Shown here piece by piece: positions 43,576-52,443 of a stretch of 64,000 nucleotides of DNA. The translations under genes were made by a program, and so were the position numbers. Under the pieces are notes generated by a model. The model searched no databases, was not told where the DNA came from, and was given only the letters and a program-made list of their open reading frames with translations. Every line of letters begins with the position of its first letter. Positions within the stretch are counted from its first letter, which is position 1. Origin of the DNA: Bacteroidota bacterium (GTDB taxonomy: Bacteria; Bacteroidota; Bacteroidia; Bacteroidales; FEN-979); NCBI GenBank assembly GCA_026391805.1, contig JAPLDJ010000016.1:62001-126000 (forward strand), written 5' to 3'.

Positions 43576-45981
43576 CTACCTCCCTTTCCCTTTCGACATT
43601 ATCTCGAACCGTATCGTGAGCGTTTCCCCATACTCATCAATCAGGGTAATGCGGTGAAAACCGAGTTCGGGGGACAGGGGCATCTGGTGCGTGAGCGTTG
43701 TTGTGCCGATGAATCGGTCGTCGAGGTGCCAATAGACAAGGTGACGGGGGTTGCGGTGGGCAACCTTGAAGACGGTGCTGCCCGGTTTCCCGTCAATATC
43801 CACAGGCACATAGATGCGGCTGTCGTTCCGGGGATAGATCATCTCCATGTTGCGGGATTCGGCCGGGGCACATCCCGGCCTGAAGGGAGGAAGAACCTTG
43901 TAGAAAGGGTTTCTGCTCCTGAAATACCACTCCTGGACGGGAGGCAGCACGAACCACGATTTATGGACCATCTCAGAAGGAGAAACGCAATTTGATGTAA
44001 CCTGCCAGTTTTCGGTCTTATCAAGGTGAACGACCTGGTGGAAAGGGCATGCGATGGTTCGCAGCCCCTTCTTCGGCACCCACATCGTATCGTCCTCCTC
44101 ACAAATGGAGGAAGCCCGGAAACCGCTCTGCCGGCAAACCCGTACCTGCACCATTTCATTGTACGGCGCATTGAACCAACCCGAAGATGGAAGACTTTTA
44201 AAAATATCAAATAAGATGGGGGCTGCCGTTCCGATCCCGGTCAGGCCGGGACGCCCTTCTCCGGATGCATTTCCGACCCAGACAGCCACCACATACCCGG
44301 GTGTCACCCCTACCGACCATGCATCCCTGTTCCCGAAACTGGTCCCGGTCTTCCATGCAATTCGTGAAGATGAGGAGAATTGCTGCCATTGCTGCTCCTC
44401 GTCGGGCCTGGCGACTTCCACCATAGCCTCGAAGGTGAGCCAGATGGAGGCGGCGTCAAAAACCGGAGGATAGAGGGAAAGCTCCGGGTCGGGCTGGTCT
44501 TCCCTTTCCCTGTATTCCGGAGGATGGAAGTCAGATTTATCATATTTGCCTGACTGGTTATAACGATTCAGCGTCCTGGCCATCGAAGCATAGATCCCGG
44601 CAAGGTCCCACAAATCGGTTTCCGCTCCGCCAAGGATCAGCGACAAGCCATAATGGTCAGCCGGTTTTGTCAGGGTCGTCATTCCGATCTTCCGCAGAAG
44701 CGTACAAAACTGGTCGTAGCCGTAGGTCTGGAGCATCTTCACCGCCGGGATGTTCAGCGACCTTGCCAACGCTCTCTTTGCAGGAACAGCGCCATCATAG
44801 GTAAGGTTGTAATTTTCAGGAATGAAACCGCCGATCTGCATCGGGATATCAGGAACGAGGCTGTTGGGCAGGATCAGGCCATCGTTCAGCATGGCGGCGT
44901 AAAGGAATGGTTTGAGAATGCTGCCCGTACTTCTGGGTGAGGTGATGATATCGACATCGCCCCCGCTGGAAGTGCTGTCGGCAGCCGGAATATTGCCTTC
45001 ATATGCAAGGACATTGCCCGTGCTCACCTCCACAACAAGAGCAGCAGCATTCCCGATCTCATTCGCTTTCAATTGTGGATAATGAAGGGAAAGGATCTCC
45101 CGGATCTTTTCCTGCAACCGGAGGTCCACGGTTGTCCTGAGGCGCATCCCATGGCAACCGTCCTTCACCGCCCGTTCAAGGAGGTGAGGCGCCCGCTGGG
45201 GAAGCGGATATGGCTTCTGAGGTAGCGGCTCCGCTTTTGCCAGGTCGGCGGTGGTTTTATCGATCACGCCCGAACGGTATAACTTTTCAAGAAGCCTGTT
45301 CCGTTTTGCCAGAAGTTTTAACTGGTTTTTCCCGGGGTAGATCAGCGCAGGGCTATTGGGCAGGACGGCCAGCGTGGCAGCTTCAGCCCATGAAAGGTTT
45401 TCGGGAGAAACACCGAAATAGCGCCAGGCCGCGGCATCCAGCCCGACGGTATTTCCGCCGAAAGGCGCATGTGAAGCATACAATGCGACGATCTTTTCCT
45501 TGCTGTAATGCAATTCTAGGCGGAAGGCCTGGAGGATCTCGACCAGTTTCTCAGGAATTGTGCGTTCCTTGTTCTTCCGCGCCAGCCTGATCACCTGCAT
45601 GCTGATCGTGCTTCCGCCGCTGACGATCTTTCCTGCCCTGATATCCTGGTATGCAGCCCTGATCAGCGCAACGGGATTGAATCCGGGATGCCAGTAAAAA
45701 TAATGATCCTCGTAATGGATGATGGCTTCCCGGAATTTCTCCGGGATCGTTGTCCGTTCAGGAAACCTCCACTGCTGGTCGGATGCGATCTTCGCACCAA
45801 GCAGATCACTGTTCCTGTCGAGCAAAACGGTTGATGCGGGATCTTTGAATATCCTTCCCGAAGGAAAATACAACACAACCAGCAGCGCAAGGATGAACGG
45901 CCAGGCCCACCGGCCCTGCCAGCATGCTGTGCCTGCCTTTTTCAGAAACCATTCAACAGATTTCCTGCCGGGCATTTTCAT
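43576..45981 (-). CDS. pbpC: Penicillin-binding protein 1C
   Basis: 801 residues from ATG 45981. One membrane anchor (WPFILALLVVLYF) is followed by a glycosyltransferase-51 domain (catalytic Glu near 91 in YEDHYFYWHPGFNP, GGSTISMQVIRLA). A transpeptidase domain follows with STGSILKPF (SxxK), RSLNIP (SxN) and KTGTSFG (KTG), then a BiPBP C-terminal beta domain with DRNSRIYVP-like ends. It builds peptidoglycan; PBP1C homologues are often coupled to alpha-2-macroglobulin. Its ATG overlaps the A2M stop (ATGA, 45978-45981), so translation is coupled. Confidence 0.95.
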   Translation of the reverse strand: MKMPGRKSVEWFLKKAGTACWQGRWAWPFILALLVVLYFPSGRIFKDPASTVLLDRNSDLLGAKIASDQQWRFPERTTIPEKFREAIIHYEDHYFYWHPGFNPVALIRAAYQDIRAGKIVSGGSTISMQVIRLARKNKERTIPEKLVEILQAFRLELHYSKEKIVALYASHAPFGGNTVGLDAAAWRYFGVSPENLSWAEAATLAVLPNSPALIYPGKNQLKLLAKRNRLLEKLYRSGVIDKTTADLAKAEPLPQKPYPLPQRAPHLLERAVKDGCHGMRLRTTVDLRLQEKIREILSLHYPQLKANEIGNAAALVVEVSTGNVLAYEGNIPAADSTSSGGDVDIITSPRSTGSILKPFLYAAMLNDGLILPNSLVPDIPMQIGGFIPENYNLTYDGAVPAKRALARSLNIPAVKMLQTYGYDQFCTLLRKIGMTTLTKPADHYGLSLILGGAETDLWDLAGIYASMARTLNRYNQSGKYDKSDFHPPEYREREDQPDPELSLYPPVFDAASIWLTFEAMVEVARPDEEQQWQQFSSSSRIAWKTGTSFGNRDAWSVGVTPGYVVAVWVGNASGEGRPGLTGIGTAAPILFDIFKSLPSSGWFNAPYNEMVQVRVCRQSGFRASSICEEDDTMWVPKKGLRTIACPFHQVVHLDKTENWQVTSNCVSPSEMVHKSWFVLPPVQEWYFRSRNPFYKVLPPFRPGCAPAESRNMEMIYPRNDSRIYVPVDIDGKPGSTVFKVAHRNPRHLVYWHLDDRFIGTTTLTHQMPLSPELGFHRITLIDEYGETLTIRFEIMSKGKGR

Positions 45982-48900
45982 TGCTTCCCGGAAGGATTGA
46001 TCACCACCCATTTCCCGGGAATCCGCGCGTTGATGGTATTGTCGTACATCGCACTGCAATAGACCGAAGGCAGGTAAAAACGGCCCATGTATGTCGAATT
46101 GAGCATGATCCTGAAGGTTTTCATCCGTCCCGGTTCAAGGTCAAAATAGGTATAGACCCTGTCGTCACGGATGTCCTGGTAGGTATACGGGGATGCCTGG
46201 GTATTCGCCTGTGCGACCTCGCTCATCCGCGCATTGATGATCTCCCACCCGGAAGGGAAGATCTGCGAAAGGGCCAGTTGCCGGTAAGTCCCGCGCATCC
46301 CGGGATTGGAGACTGTGACCTCTGCGATGAAGTTTGTTCCCTGTGGCAACAATGCAGGATCGACAAACCGGCCATCCGTCGAGAGGTAAACCACCGACAT
46401 CTTCAGATCATTCTGTGCAGCCGTGATGTCGCCGATCACCGGGATCCCCTGCATGACAATCCTGGCATAGAGTACATTCTTTCCCTCGTTGATCATACGG
46501 AGGCCTCCGCCGGTGAAAGATTTTTTTAGGTTCATATCCGCAGTGGCGATGGCTTTATCAGTTTCCATTTTCGTCATCGCCCCTCCGCTCATTGTGTACG
46601 ATGCATGGATCCCTTTGCCGGTCGCAGCCCCGGTGAATTTTGAGATCGCTATCAGGCAATAGGCTGTGGTTTGTGTGCTCATCCACTCTTCCCTGCTCAT
46701 ATCCGCCGAGATCTTTCTCACCAGGTCGGCTGCTTTTGGTTTCATGTTCAGCAGGCAGAGTGCCTCCACGATCATGGCTTCATCCCGTGTCCCGGAACCA
46801 TACGACCATGCCTGTTCCCGGTAAGGCGAAACGACCGTCGTGGCAGTTGCAACCAGCTTGCGCGCTTCTTCGGGTTTTCCCGCCAACTGATAGGCAGCGG
46901 CCAGTCTCCACCGGGCCTGCAGCGAAAGATTTTTCCGCTCCAGCAATTTATTCATGGCTCCAAGTTCCGGAACCCTGGCAAGCGCCAGCGTGTAAAGCCT
47001 GTATGCCTGGATCAGTTCATCATTGGAATAAGAGGCATTGTATAACCATGAGATGGCTTTCTGTTTCTGGAAATTTTTCCATGCCTGCATAAAGCCAACC
47101 GGCAACGTATATCCTTTTTGTTCGGCCTCCAGCAGGAAATGGCCTGCATAACAGGTGCCCCAGTCATCGGCATAGCTGCCGCCCGGCCAGTAGGTCAGGC
47201 CGCCGCCGGTGATCTGGAAGCTTTTCAACCGGCTGATCCCTGCCCGGATGTTCCGTTCGATCTCACTTTTACGGGTAGGAGAAATATCTGCAAGATCGGC
47301 CAGGTAAAGCTGCGGAAAGACGGAAGAGGTGGTCTGCTCGATGCATCCGTACGGATATTCGATCAGGTAGCTGAGCCGCTTTTCAAGGTTCAGCGGGGGA
47401 ACCGAGGAAACTTCGATCTTTCCTTTGTTCGTTCCTGTAATTCCCACCATTTGATAGGAGACATTCCAGGTCTGCCCGGGTTCAAGGATCGTCTCCATCA
47501 CATTGGTCACTTCCGGGTTGGGTATCCTTACATCGATCTCGATATCATTCATGGCTTTTTCGTTTCCGCTGGTGGCCAGGATGTGGATCTTCCCCACCCC
47601 GATCATCTCTTTCACCTTGAGCTCAAACATGACCACATCGTCGCCCGGCCGGCTGAACGAAAGTTTCTGTGTTACCGGGCCACTGATGGTAAACATCTGA
47701 TCGGCCGATACGGAAACTGAAACATTCTTTACCGTTTTCTCCATCGCAAAGACCGTCACCGGCAGTTTGACGGTCTCCCCCGGACCTACCACCCTTGGAA
47801 GCGTTCCCAGCACCATCAGGGGTTTCTTTACCGGAACTGTCTTTTCTGCGGTGCCATAAGCTCCGTTGTTACCGGCAACCACCATCACCCTCACCGATCC
47901 GACATAATTCGGCATTTTGAAGGTATGTGTTCTGGCCTCTCCTTTTTTCAGTTCAAAAGGCCCGAGGAATTTCACCATGGGCTTAAAGCGGTTGGCCTTC
48001 AGGTTCCCTTTGTTGATCTTGTCCTGGTCGCCGCCGATGCTGAGGATCCGCTGAAGCTCGCCGCTGAAGGCGCCCATCACCAGGTCGAAGATGTCCCATG
48101 TTTTGATGCCAAGCGCTTCCTTTGCATAGAAAACACTCCAGGGATCGGGGGTTTTGAACCGCGTAAGGTCGAGCAATCCTTCATCAACGATCGCAAGCGT
48201 GTAAGTCATCGCCTTCCCTTTTTCTTCCCTCACGGTAATGCTGGCCGTCTGATCGGGGGCGAGAACATTGCTCATTGAAATGACCGGGAAGAGGTGTGTT
48301 TCCGGATCCTCCACCGGGATCGGAATGACCCCGTATAGGCGGATGGGAAGGTCGTTGAGGGTTTGTGCATGCGGCTGGATCAGCGTCACCGAGGCATAAC
48401 AATTCGGCGCCATTTCACCGGTCACATCAAACTTGCATTCAGTGGTTCCTTTCGTTGCCGGGACCCAGAACGTTTTCAGGATGGTTGTACCGTTCTCCAC
48501 CGAAACCAGTACCCTTCCTCCTTCTGAAGAGGGTATCGTCAGTTTGACCTCTTCCCCGACTTTGTATTTCGGTTTATCCGCCGAGAAGGAAAGCATGGCA
48601 GCCGCCTGTTTTTCCCCGCCCGGCGCACGGTTATAGCCGTACCAGTCGAAGTAAACGATCGCCCCGGTCACATGACCCGAAAGCCTGTCGGTAACCCTGA
48701 TGAAATAACGGCCCCAGTCATCTTCGGTCACCTGGAACGGGAATTCTGCTTTCCCGTTTGTCACCGACACCGTCATGGAGTCTGCCAGGTGATTATAGGA
48801 TGTCGAGATAAAATCTGCCGAGGCGGAACTTTCAGAATTGTCCCACCACCAGCGCCATTCAAGCTTGTAGACTTCGACTTTTAAGCGGTTCCGGGATAAG

Positions 48901-51539
48901 GAATTTCCGTCAGCATCCACATTTACAAAACTGAAATTATAATTCCTGCCCGTGTACAGGAGGCGGTCGGATCCTTTTTCATAAGGGACCTTAATTCCTG
49001 CATATGAAAGAAAAGGATAATAAGGCAGCGTGAACCGGTCGACGCTGAAGTCGCCACCCTCCTCGAAGACATTCGTTTCAAAATTTGCATTCAGGATGCC
49101 CGGCGCCGAACCGGTCATCCGTATGTCGGGTTGGAACTCCGCAACCCCGTTATCATTCAGGCTGCCGTTAAAGACAGTAAGGCTTTCGGTTGAGAATCCC
49201 GATGCCGGGTTGTCAAAAATATAGTCCGGGTAATTTTTGAATTTTGTTCCCGATTTTGTCAGGCTCAGTGCCACCGTGGCTTTTAGCTTTCTGGCCGTGG
49301 CTCCGGTGAGCCATTTTGCCGAAAGCGATGCCTTCATCGGTTTTCCCTTGATCAGCCGGTCGGCCCCGAATCCGAGACTGATCTTCAACCGGTTTGGCTT
49401 GACTGTTTCAATCTTCACCGTTTTCTGGAATTCGTTCCCTCCCACCTTCACTTTTGCCAGCCAGTTCCCTGTCGGGGCACTGGCATCTGTAGCCGTACTG
49501 AAATTGTAAAAACCATTCACCGAAGAGGTTTTGGTGATCCTGGTCACAACCTGTCCGGCAGGATTGTAAAGAGAGAAGGTGACGGGATGGTTTTGAGGAA
49601 GCTTTTGGGCTTTATCTTCCAGGATGAAGATCATAAAAAGTGAATCACCCGGACGCCAGACGCCCCGGTCGCCATAGATGAGGCCTTTCAACCCATGCTG
49701 CAGGATCTCCCCGCCAACGTCAAACATGCTGAGGGATAAAGAGGTTCCTTCGGCCAGTTTCAGGTAGCCCACCTGTTTGTCTTTGTGGGCGAGCACCACA
49801 AACGGCCTCCGTTTCAGGCTCAACACCACCTTACCTTCGTCATCGGTCTTGCCCGATGCAAGCAACTGCTGCTGGTAATCGAATGCTTCAAGCTGGACGC
49901 CGCTTAAAGGCTTTGCAGTGAGGATATCCGTTGCAAACAGTGTGAGGTTCCCGTCTGCTCCGGCTTTTGCAATCAGACCCAGGTCGGATGCCAGCACATT
50001 CCGGGAGACCGATTTTCCGTTGTAATAGGACTTGTCGCAGGGATTGTTCCGTTCTTTCCAGTCATAATCGTAATACCCGTCGTAGTCGTAATAATCATCT
50101 TCAAAGCTGCCGTGGTACGACCAATCCGTTTCATCCTCCTGAACCAGGTCTCCCCAGGTGGTAAGACCGGTTTCCGCGGTTGCCGTTCCATTATCGTTGC
50201 ACGGATACGTTGAATAGGCTTTTTTGAAATTAAGGCTGACTGAATATACCGCGCCCGGTTCAGCCTTTATCAGGGTTGAGAGGTCAATGGAAAAACGGTT
50301 CCATTTGCCGTAATCCACTACGTGCGTCAGGGGTATCGTCTTCTTCAGTACGATCTTGCCAACCCGGGCCAGTTCAGATTGTCCGTCCATCTCATTCACC
50401 TGCAGGAACTGGAGCATGTTGTTCTCATAGATCCTGATCACCTTGATGTCGACGGCTTTGAGGTTCACTGCTTCGAACGGGAGCAGGAGTCCGTTTGAAC
50501 TGGGCATGACCACCCCTGACCCTGCAAACCTGAGGTTGGGACGGGTATCTTCAAAGGAGATCTTCTGTGAAATGATCTTGCCCAGCAGTTTTCCCTGGCT
50601 GTTTTTCAGGGATGGTTCTATGGTAAGGGTGAGCTGCCCGGAAGGAATCTCGGGCGGATAAATTTTAAGTTCATTGTCTTCAATGGAATAGCGCAGGTCC
50701 ATGTTTTTCCCCAGCCTGATCAGCCCGGCCAGGTTCTGATCTTCTTTCAGCGGATCCGAAAACCGGGCGACGATGTACTGCTCGTCGAATTGAACAACTT
50801 CCGCCTCCAGGAATTTGAATTCACCCAGCGGCGGTATCTCAACATTCAATTCACCCTTTGTATCTGCACCGATCTCCGTACCGCTCCACTCAAGTTTAAT
50901 GTATGATTTTTCATGGCCATGGATGACCGAATCAACCTGGAACGTATATCCCTGTTTCTTTTCAGCCTTTGTCCATGTAATCGGGAGCGCCTTTCCGTCC
51001 TGGGTGGCTTTCAGTATTTTCTCAACCTTTTTATCATCTGCGACATCTGCCGTATAAACCGTTCCATAAAGTTTTTCCCTTGTAAGGTCTGTATTTTTAT
51101 AGGCTTTATGATTTGTCACGTCGACTTCGAAATCCTGCTGCAGGGTCTGAAACTGAAATTCGAAGGTTTTAAGGGAATCAGGAACCTTGAGCAGCTTTGT
51201 AATATAAAACTCCGCATCATAAAATTCTTTTGGCGGAAGGGGTTCGTCGGGACGGAATTCAATGGTACGGCTGTCGATCCAGAATGCTTTTCCCTTCACA
51301 TTCGGGGAAAAGTCAAACAACTTCTCTTCAACTGGCGCATTGAACATCACGGAATCCACAAAATCACTGTTTAACCTGATTTTTATGGTCGCATGTGTGG
51401 AAACGACACCCGCCGTATAAGCTTGTATGTATTGTTTAAATGCAGGATTGACAATCCGCGGAGCATGCCTTTTGCAGGATGGCATAAGGATCACTGTCAG
51501 TGCCAGCACCAGCAGGATCATGAACGAACGATGTTTCAT
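45978..51539 (-). CDS. Bacterial alpha-2-macroglobulin, thioester type, lipoprotein
   Basis: 1853 residues. Lipobox LMPSC near residue 22. MG-domain repeats, a bait-region area, and the thioester motif CIEQ (C1399, E1401, Q1402) in YPYGCIEQTTSSVFP, followed by the alpha/alpha toroid (complement-like) and receptor-like C-terminal domain. It acts as a periplasmic or outer-membrane protease trap that links covalently to attacking proteases. It overlaps pbpC by four bases, the usual YfhM-PbpC partnership in which PBP1C repairs the wall after attack. A tract of Asp and Tyr (about 468-500) is an unusual acidic insertion before a DKSYYNGK segment. Confidence 0.96.
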   Translation of the reverse strand: MKHRSFMILLVLALTVILMPSCKRHAPRIVNPAFKQYIQAYTAGVVSTHATIKIRLNSDFVDSVMFNAPVEEKLFDFSPNVKGKAFWIDSRTIEFRPDEPLPPKEFYDAEFYITKLLKVPDSLKTFEFQFQTLQQDFEVDVTNHKAYKNTDLTREKLYGTVYTADVADDKKVEKILKATQDGKALPITWTKAEKKQGYTFQVDSVIHGHEKSYIKLEWSGTEIGADTKGELNVEIPPLGEFKFLEAEVVQFDEQYIVARFSDPLKEDQNLAGLIRLGKNMDLRYSIEDNELKIYPPEIPSGQLTLTIEPSLKNSQGKLLGKIISQKISFEDTRPNLRFAGSGVVMPSSNGLLLPFEAVNLKAVDIKVIRIYENNMLQFLQVNEMDGQSELARVGKIVLKKTIPLTHVVDYGKWNRFSIDLSTLIKAEPGAVYSVSLNFKKAYSTYPCNDNGTATAETGLTTWGDLVQEDETDWSYHGSFEDDYYDYDGYYDYDWKERNNPCDKSYYNGKSVSRNVLASDLGLIAKAGADGNLTLFATDILTAKPLSGVQLEAFDYQQQLLASGKTDDEGKVVLSLKRRPFVVLAHKDKQVGYLKLAEGTSLSLSMFDVGGEILQHGLKGLIYGDRGVWRPGDSLFMIFILEDKAQKLPQNHPVTFSLYNPAGQVVTRITKTSSVNGFYNFSTATDASAPTGNWLAKVKVGGNEFQKTVKIETVKPNRLKISLGFGADRLIKGKPMKASLSAKWLTGATARKLKATVALSLTKSGTKFKNYPDYIFDNPASGFSTESLTVFNGSLNDNGVAEFQPDIRMTGSAPGILNANFETNVFEEGGDFSVDRFTLPYYPFLSYAGIKVPYEKGSDRLLYTGRNYNFSFVNVDADGNSLSRNRLKVEVYKLEWRWWWDNSESSASADFISTSYNHLADSMTVSVTNGKAEFPFQVTEDDWGRYFIRVTDRLSGHVTGAIVYFDWYGYNRAPGGEKQAAAMLSFSADKPKYKVGEEVKLTIPSSEGGRVLVSVENGTTILKTFWVPATKGTTECKFDVTGEMAPNCYASVTLIQPHAQTLNDLPIRLYGVIPIPVEDPETHLFPVISMSNVLAPDQTASITVREEKGKAMTYTLAIVDEGLLDLTRFKTPDPWSVFYAKEALGIKTWDIFDLVMGAFSGELQRILSIGGDQDKINKGNLKANRFKPMVKFLGPFELKKGEARTHTFKMPNYVGSVRVMVVAGNNGAYGTAEKTVPVKKPLMVLGTLPRVVGPGETVKLPVTVFAMEKTVKNVSVSVSADQMFTISGPVTQKLSFSRPGDDVVMFELKVKEMIGVGKIHILATSGNEKAMNDIEIDVRIPNPEVTNVMETILEPGQTWNVSYQMVGITGTNKGKIEVSSVPPLNLEKRLSYLIEYPYGCIEQTTSSVFPQLYLADLADISPTRKSEIERNIRAGISRLKSFQITGGGLTYWPGGSYADDWGTCYAGHFLLEAEQKGYTLPVGFMQAWKNFQKQKAISWLYNASYSNDELIQAYRLYTLALARVPELGAMNKLLERKNLSLQARWRLAAAYQLAGKPEEARKLVATATTVVSPYREQAWSYGSGTRDEAMIVEALCLLNMKPKAADLVRKISADMSREEWMSTQTTAYCLIAISKFTGAATGKGIHASYTMSGGAMTKMETDKAIATADMNLKKSFTGGGLRMINEGKNVLYARIVMQGIPVIGDITAAQNDLKMSVVYLSTDGRFVDPALLPQGTNFIAEVTVSNPGMRGTYRQLALSQIFPSGWEIINARMSEVAQANTQASPYTYQDIRDDRVYTYFDLEPGRMKTFRIMLNSTYMGRFYLPSVYCSAMYDNTINARIPGKWVVINPSGKQ

Positions 51540-51562
51540 GGCAGGGAAAGATGGAGATCAAA

Positions 51563-51570
51563 CAAATATA
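51563..51570 (-). promoter_or_regulatory. Putative -7 element of the A2M-pbpC operon
   Basis: Minus-strand TATATTTG, an exact TAnnTTTG match, 23 bp upstream of the A2M ATG. Confidence 0.5.
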
Positions 51571-51610
51571 GCGAAGAAAAGAGCAGAACCGGTGAAGAGC
51601 AGCGAAGAAA

Positions 51611-52213
51611 TTATTGCACGAACTTTTTCACCCTACGCATGACCTTTAACGGGGTATCAACGATCACCATGTTATAGAGCCAGGAAGGCACGTTCCCGCC
51701 CGGGTCCACAAATCCTTCCAGGGTCAGCCGGATAACCCCGTTCTCCATGGGCTGGACCGTCCATCGCTGCCAGTAGTTCTTGATCCTGACAACGTCGTGT
51801 TTCTCAGGGATGACATTGTTCAGGGGTGTGGCATAGATCGTGCGTTTCCCGGTCACAGGATCAATGGTCATTTGGGCTTCCACACACAGATCACGGTCGG
51901 TAAAGGGCCAGGGAACACCGTACACCAGGTAGTACTGGAAATATTTATCCTTCTGATAAGCAAGAACCTTGATTTCCCTGAGGTTCTCATCCCACCAGTT
52001 GTGGTTGTATACATTTCCGATCAGATTGGTCACTTTATCCATGGTGGCTGTAACATCCATGATGCCCTTGAACGACTTCAGGTTGCTGCCATCCTCCTTG
52101 CGTGTATAAAGCTTGACTCCATCTTCTTCCTTAATAAAATTCCATGCCTGGGCGAAAAGATCATTGAAAACAAACAGAAAGAAAGTAAATAGTAAGAGAT
52201 TTTTCAGATTCAT
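51611..52213 (-). CDS. Exported START-domain (lipid-transfer-like) protein
   Basis: 200 residues. Signal peptide ends LFAQ. A START/Bet v1-like fold follows: EEDGVKLYTRKEDGSNLKSFKG, LIGNVYNHNWWDENLREIKVL, YYLVYGVPWPFTDRDLCVEAQM, TLEGFVDPGGNVPSWLYNMVIVDTP. This pattern matches START proteins that bind lipids or sterols. It probably works in the periplasm, but the ligand is unknown. It is the same strand as the A2M operon, with its start at 52213 and its end 72 bp upstream of the A2M ATG. Confidence 0.88.
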   Translation of the reverse strand: MNLKNLLLFTFFLFVFNDLFAQAWNFIKEEDGVKLYTRKEDGSNLKSFKGIMDVTATMDKVTNLIGNVYNHNWWDENLREIKVLAYQKDKYFQYYLVYGVPWPFTDRDLCVEAQMTIDPVTGKRTIYATPLNNVIPEKHDVVRIKNYWQRWTVQPMENGVIRLTLEGFVDPGGNVPSWLYNMVIVDTPLKVMRRVKKFVQ

Positions 52214-52354
52214 CCATCAGCGAAATATTTTGCAAAGAAAATTAATCTTTTCATATAAATGGCAGAATATCTTTCATGCTGAAGAAGACCGTTGCCGCTC
52301 CGGCAATAAATTCATTCAACAAGCCGTTTTAATTTCACCCTTACCGGAAATGCC

Positions 52355-52362
52355 TACTTTTG
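52355..52362 (+). promoter_or_regulatory. Putative -7 element of the TPR protein gene
   Basis: TACTTTTG, an exact TAnnTTTG match. It overlaps the TTG at which the longest frame begins, so the real start is downstream (ATG 52444). Confidence 0.55.
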
Positions 52363-52443
52363 TGCCTTCAAGCTGATACAAAAGAAAGATTGAAATCAAC
52401 AATACCCGTTAATCCCTTACAGGGGAAAGGAATATACTTAATT

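Noticed and set aside
52113-52376. 87-codon plus-strand frame before the TPR gene
   Set aside because: Mostly antisense to the START gene and overlapping the TPR promoter.
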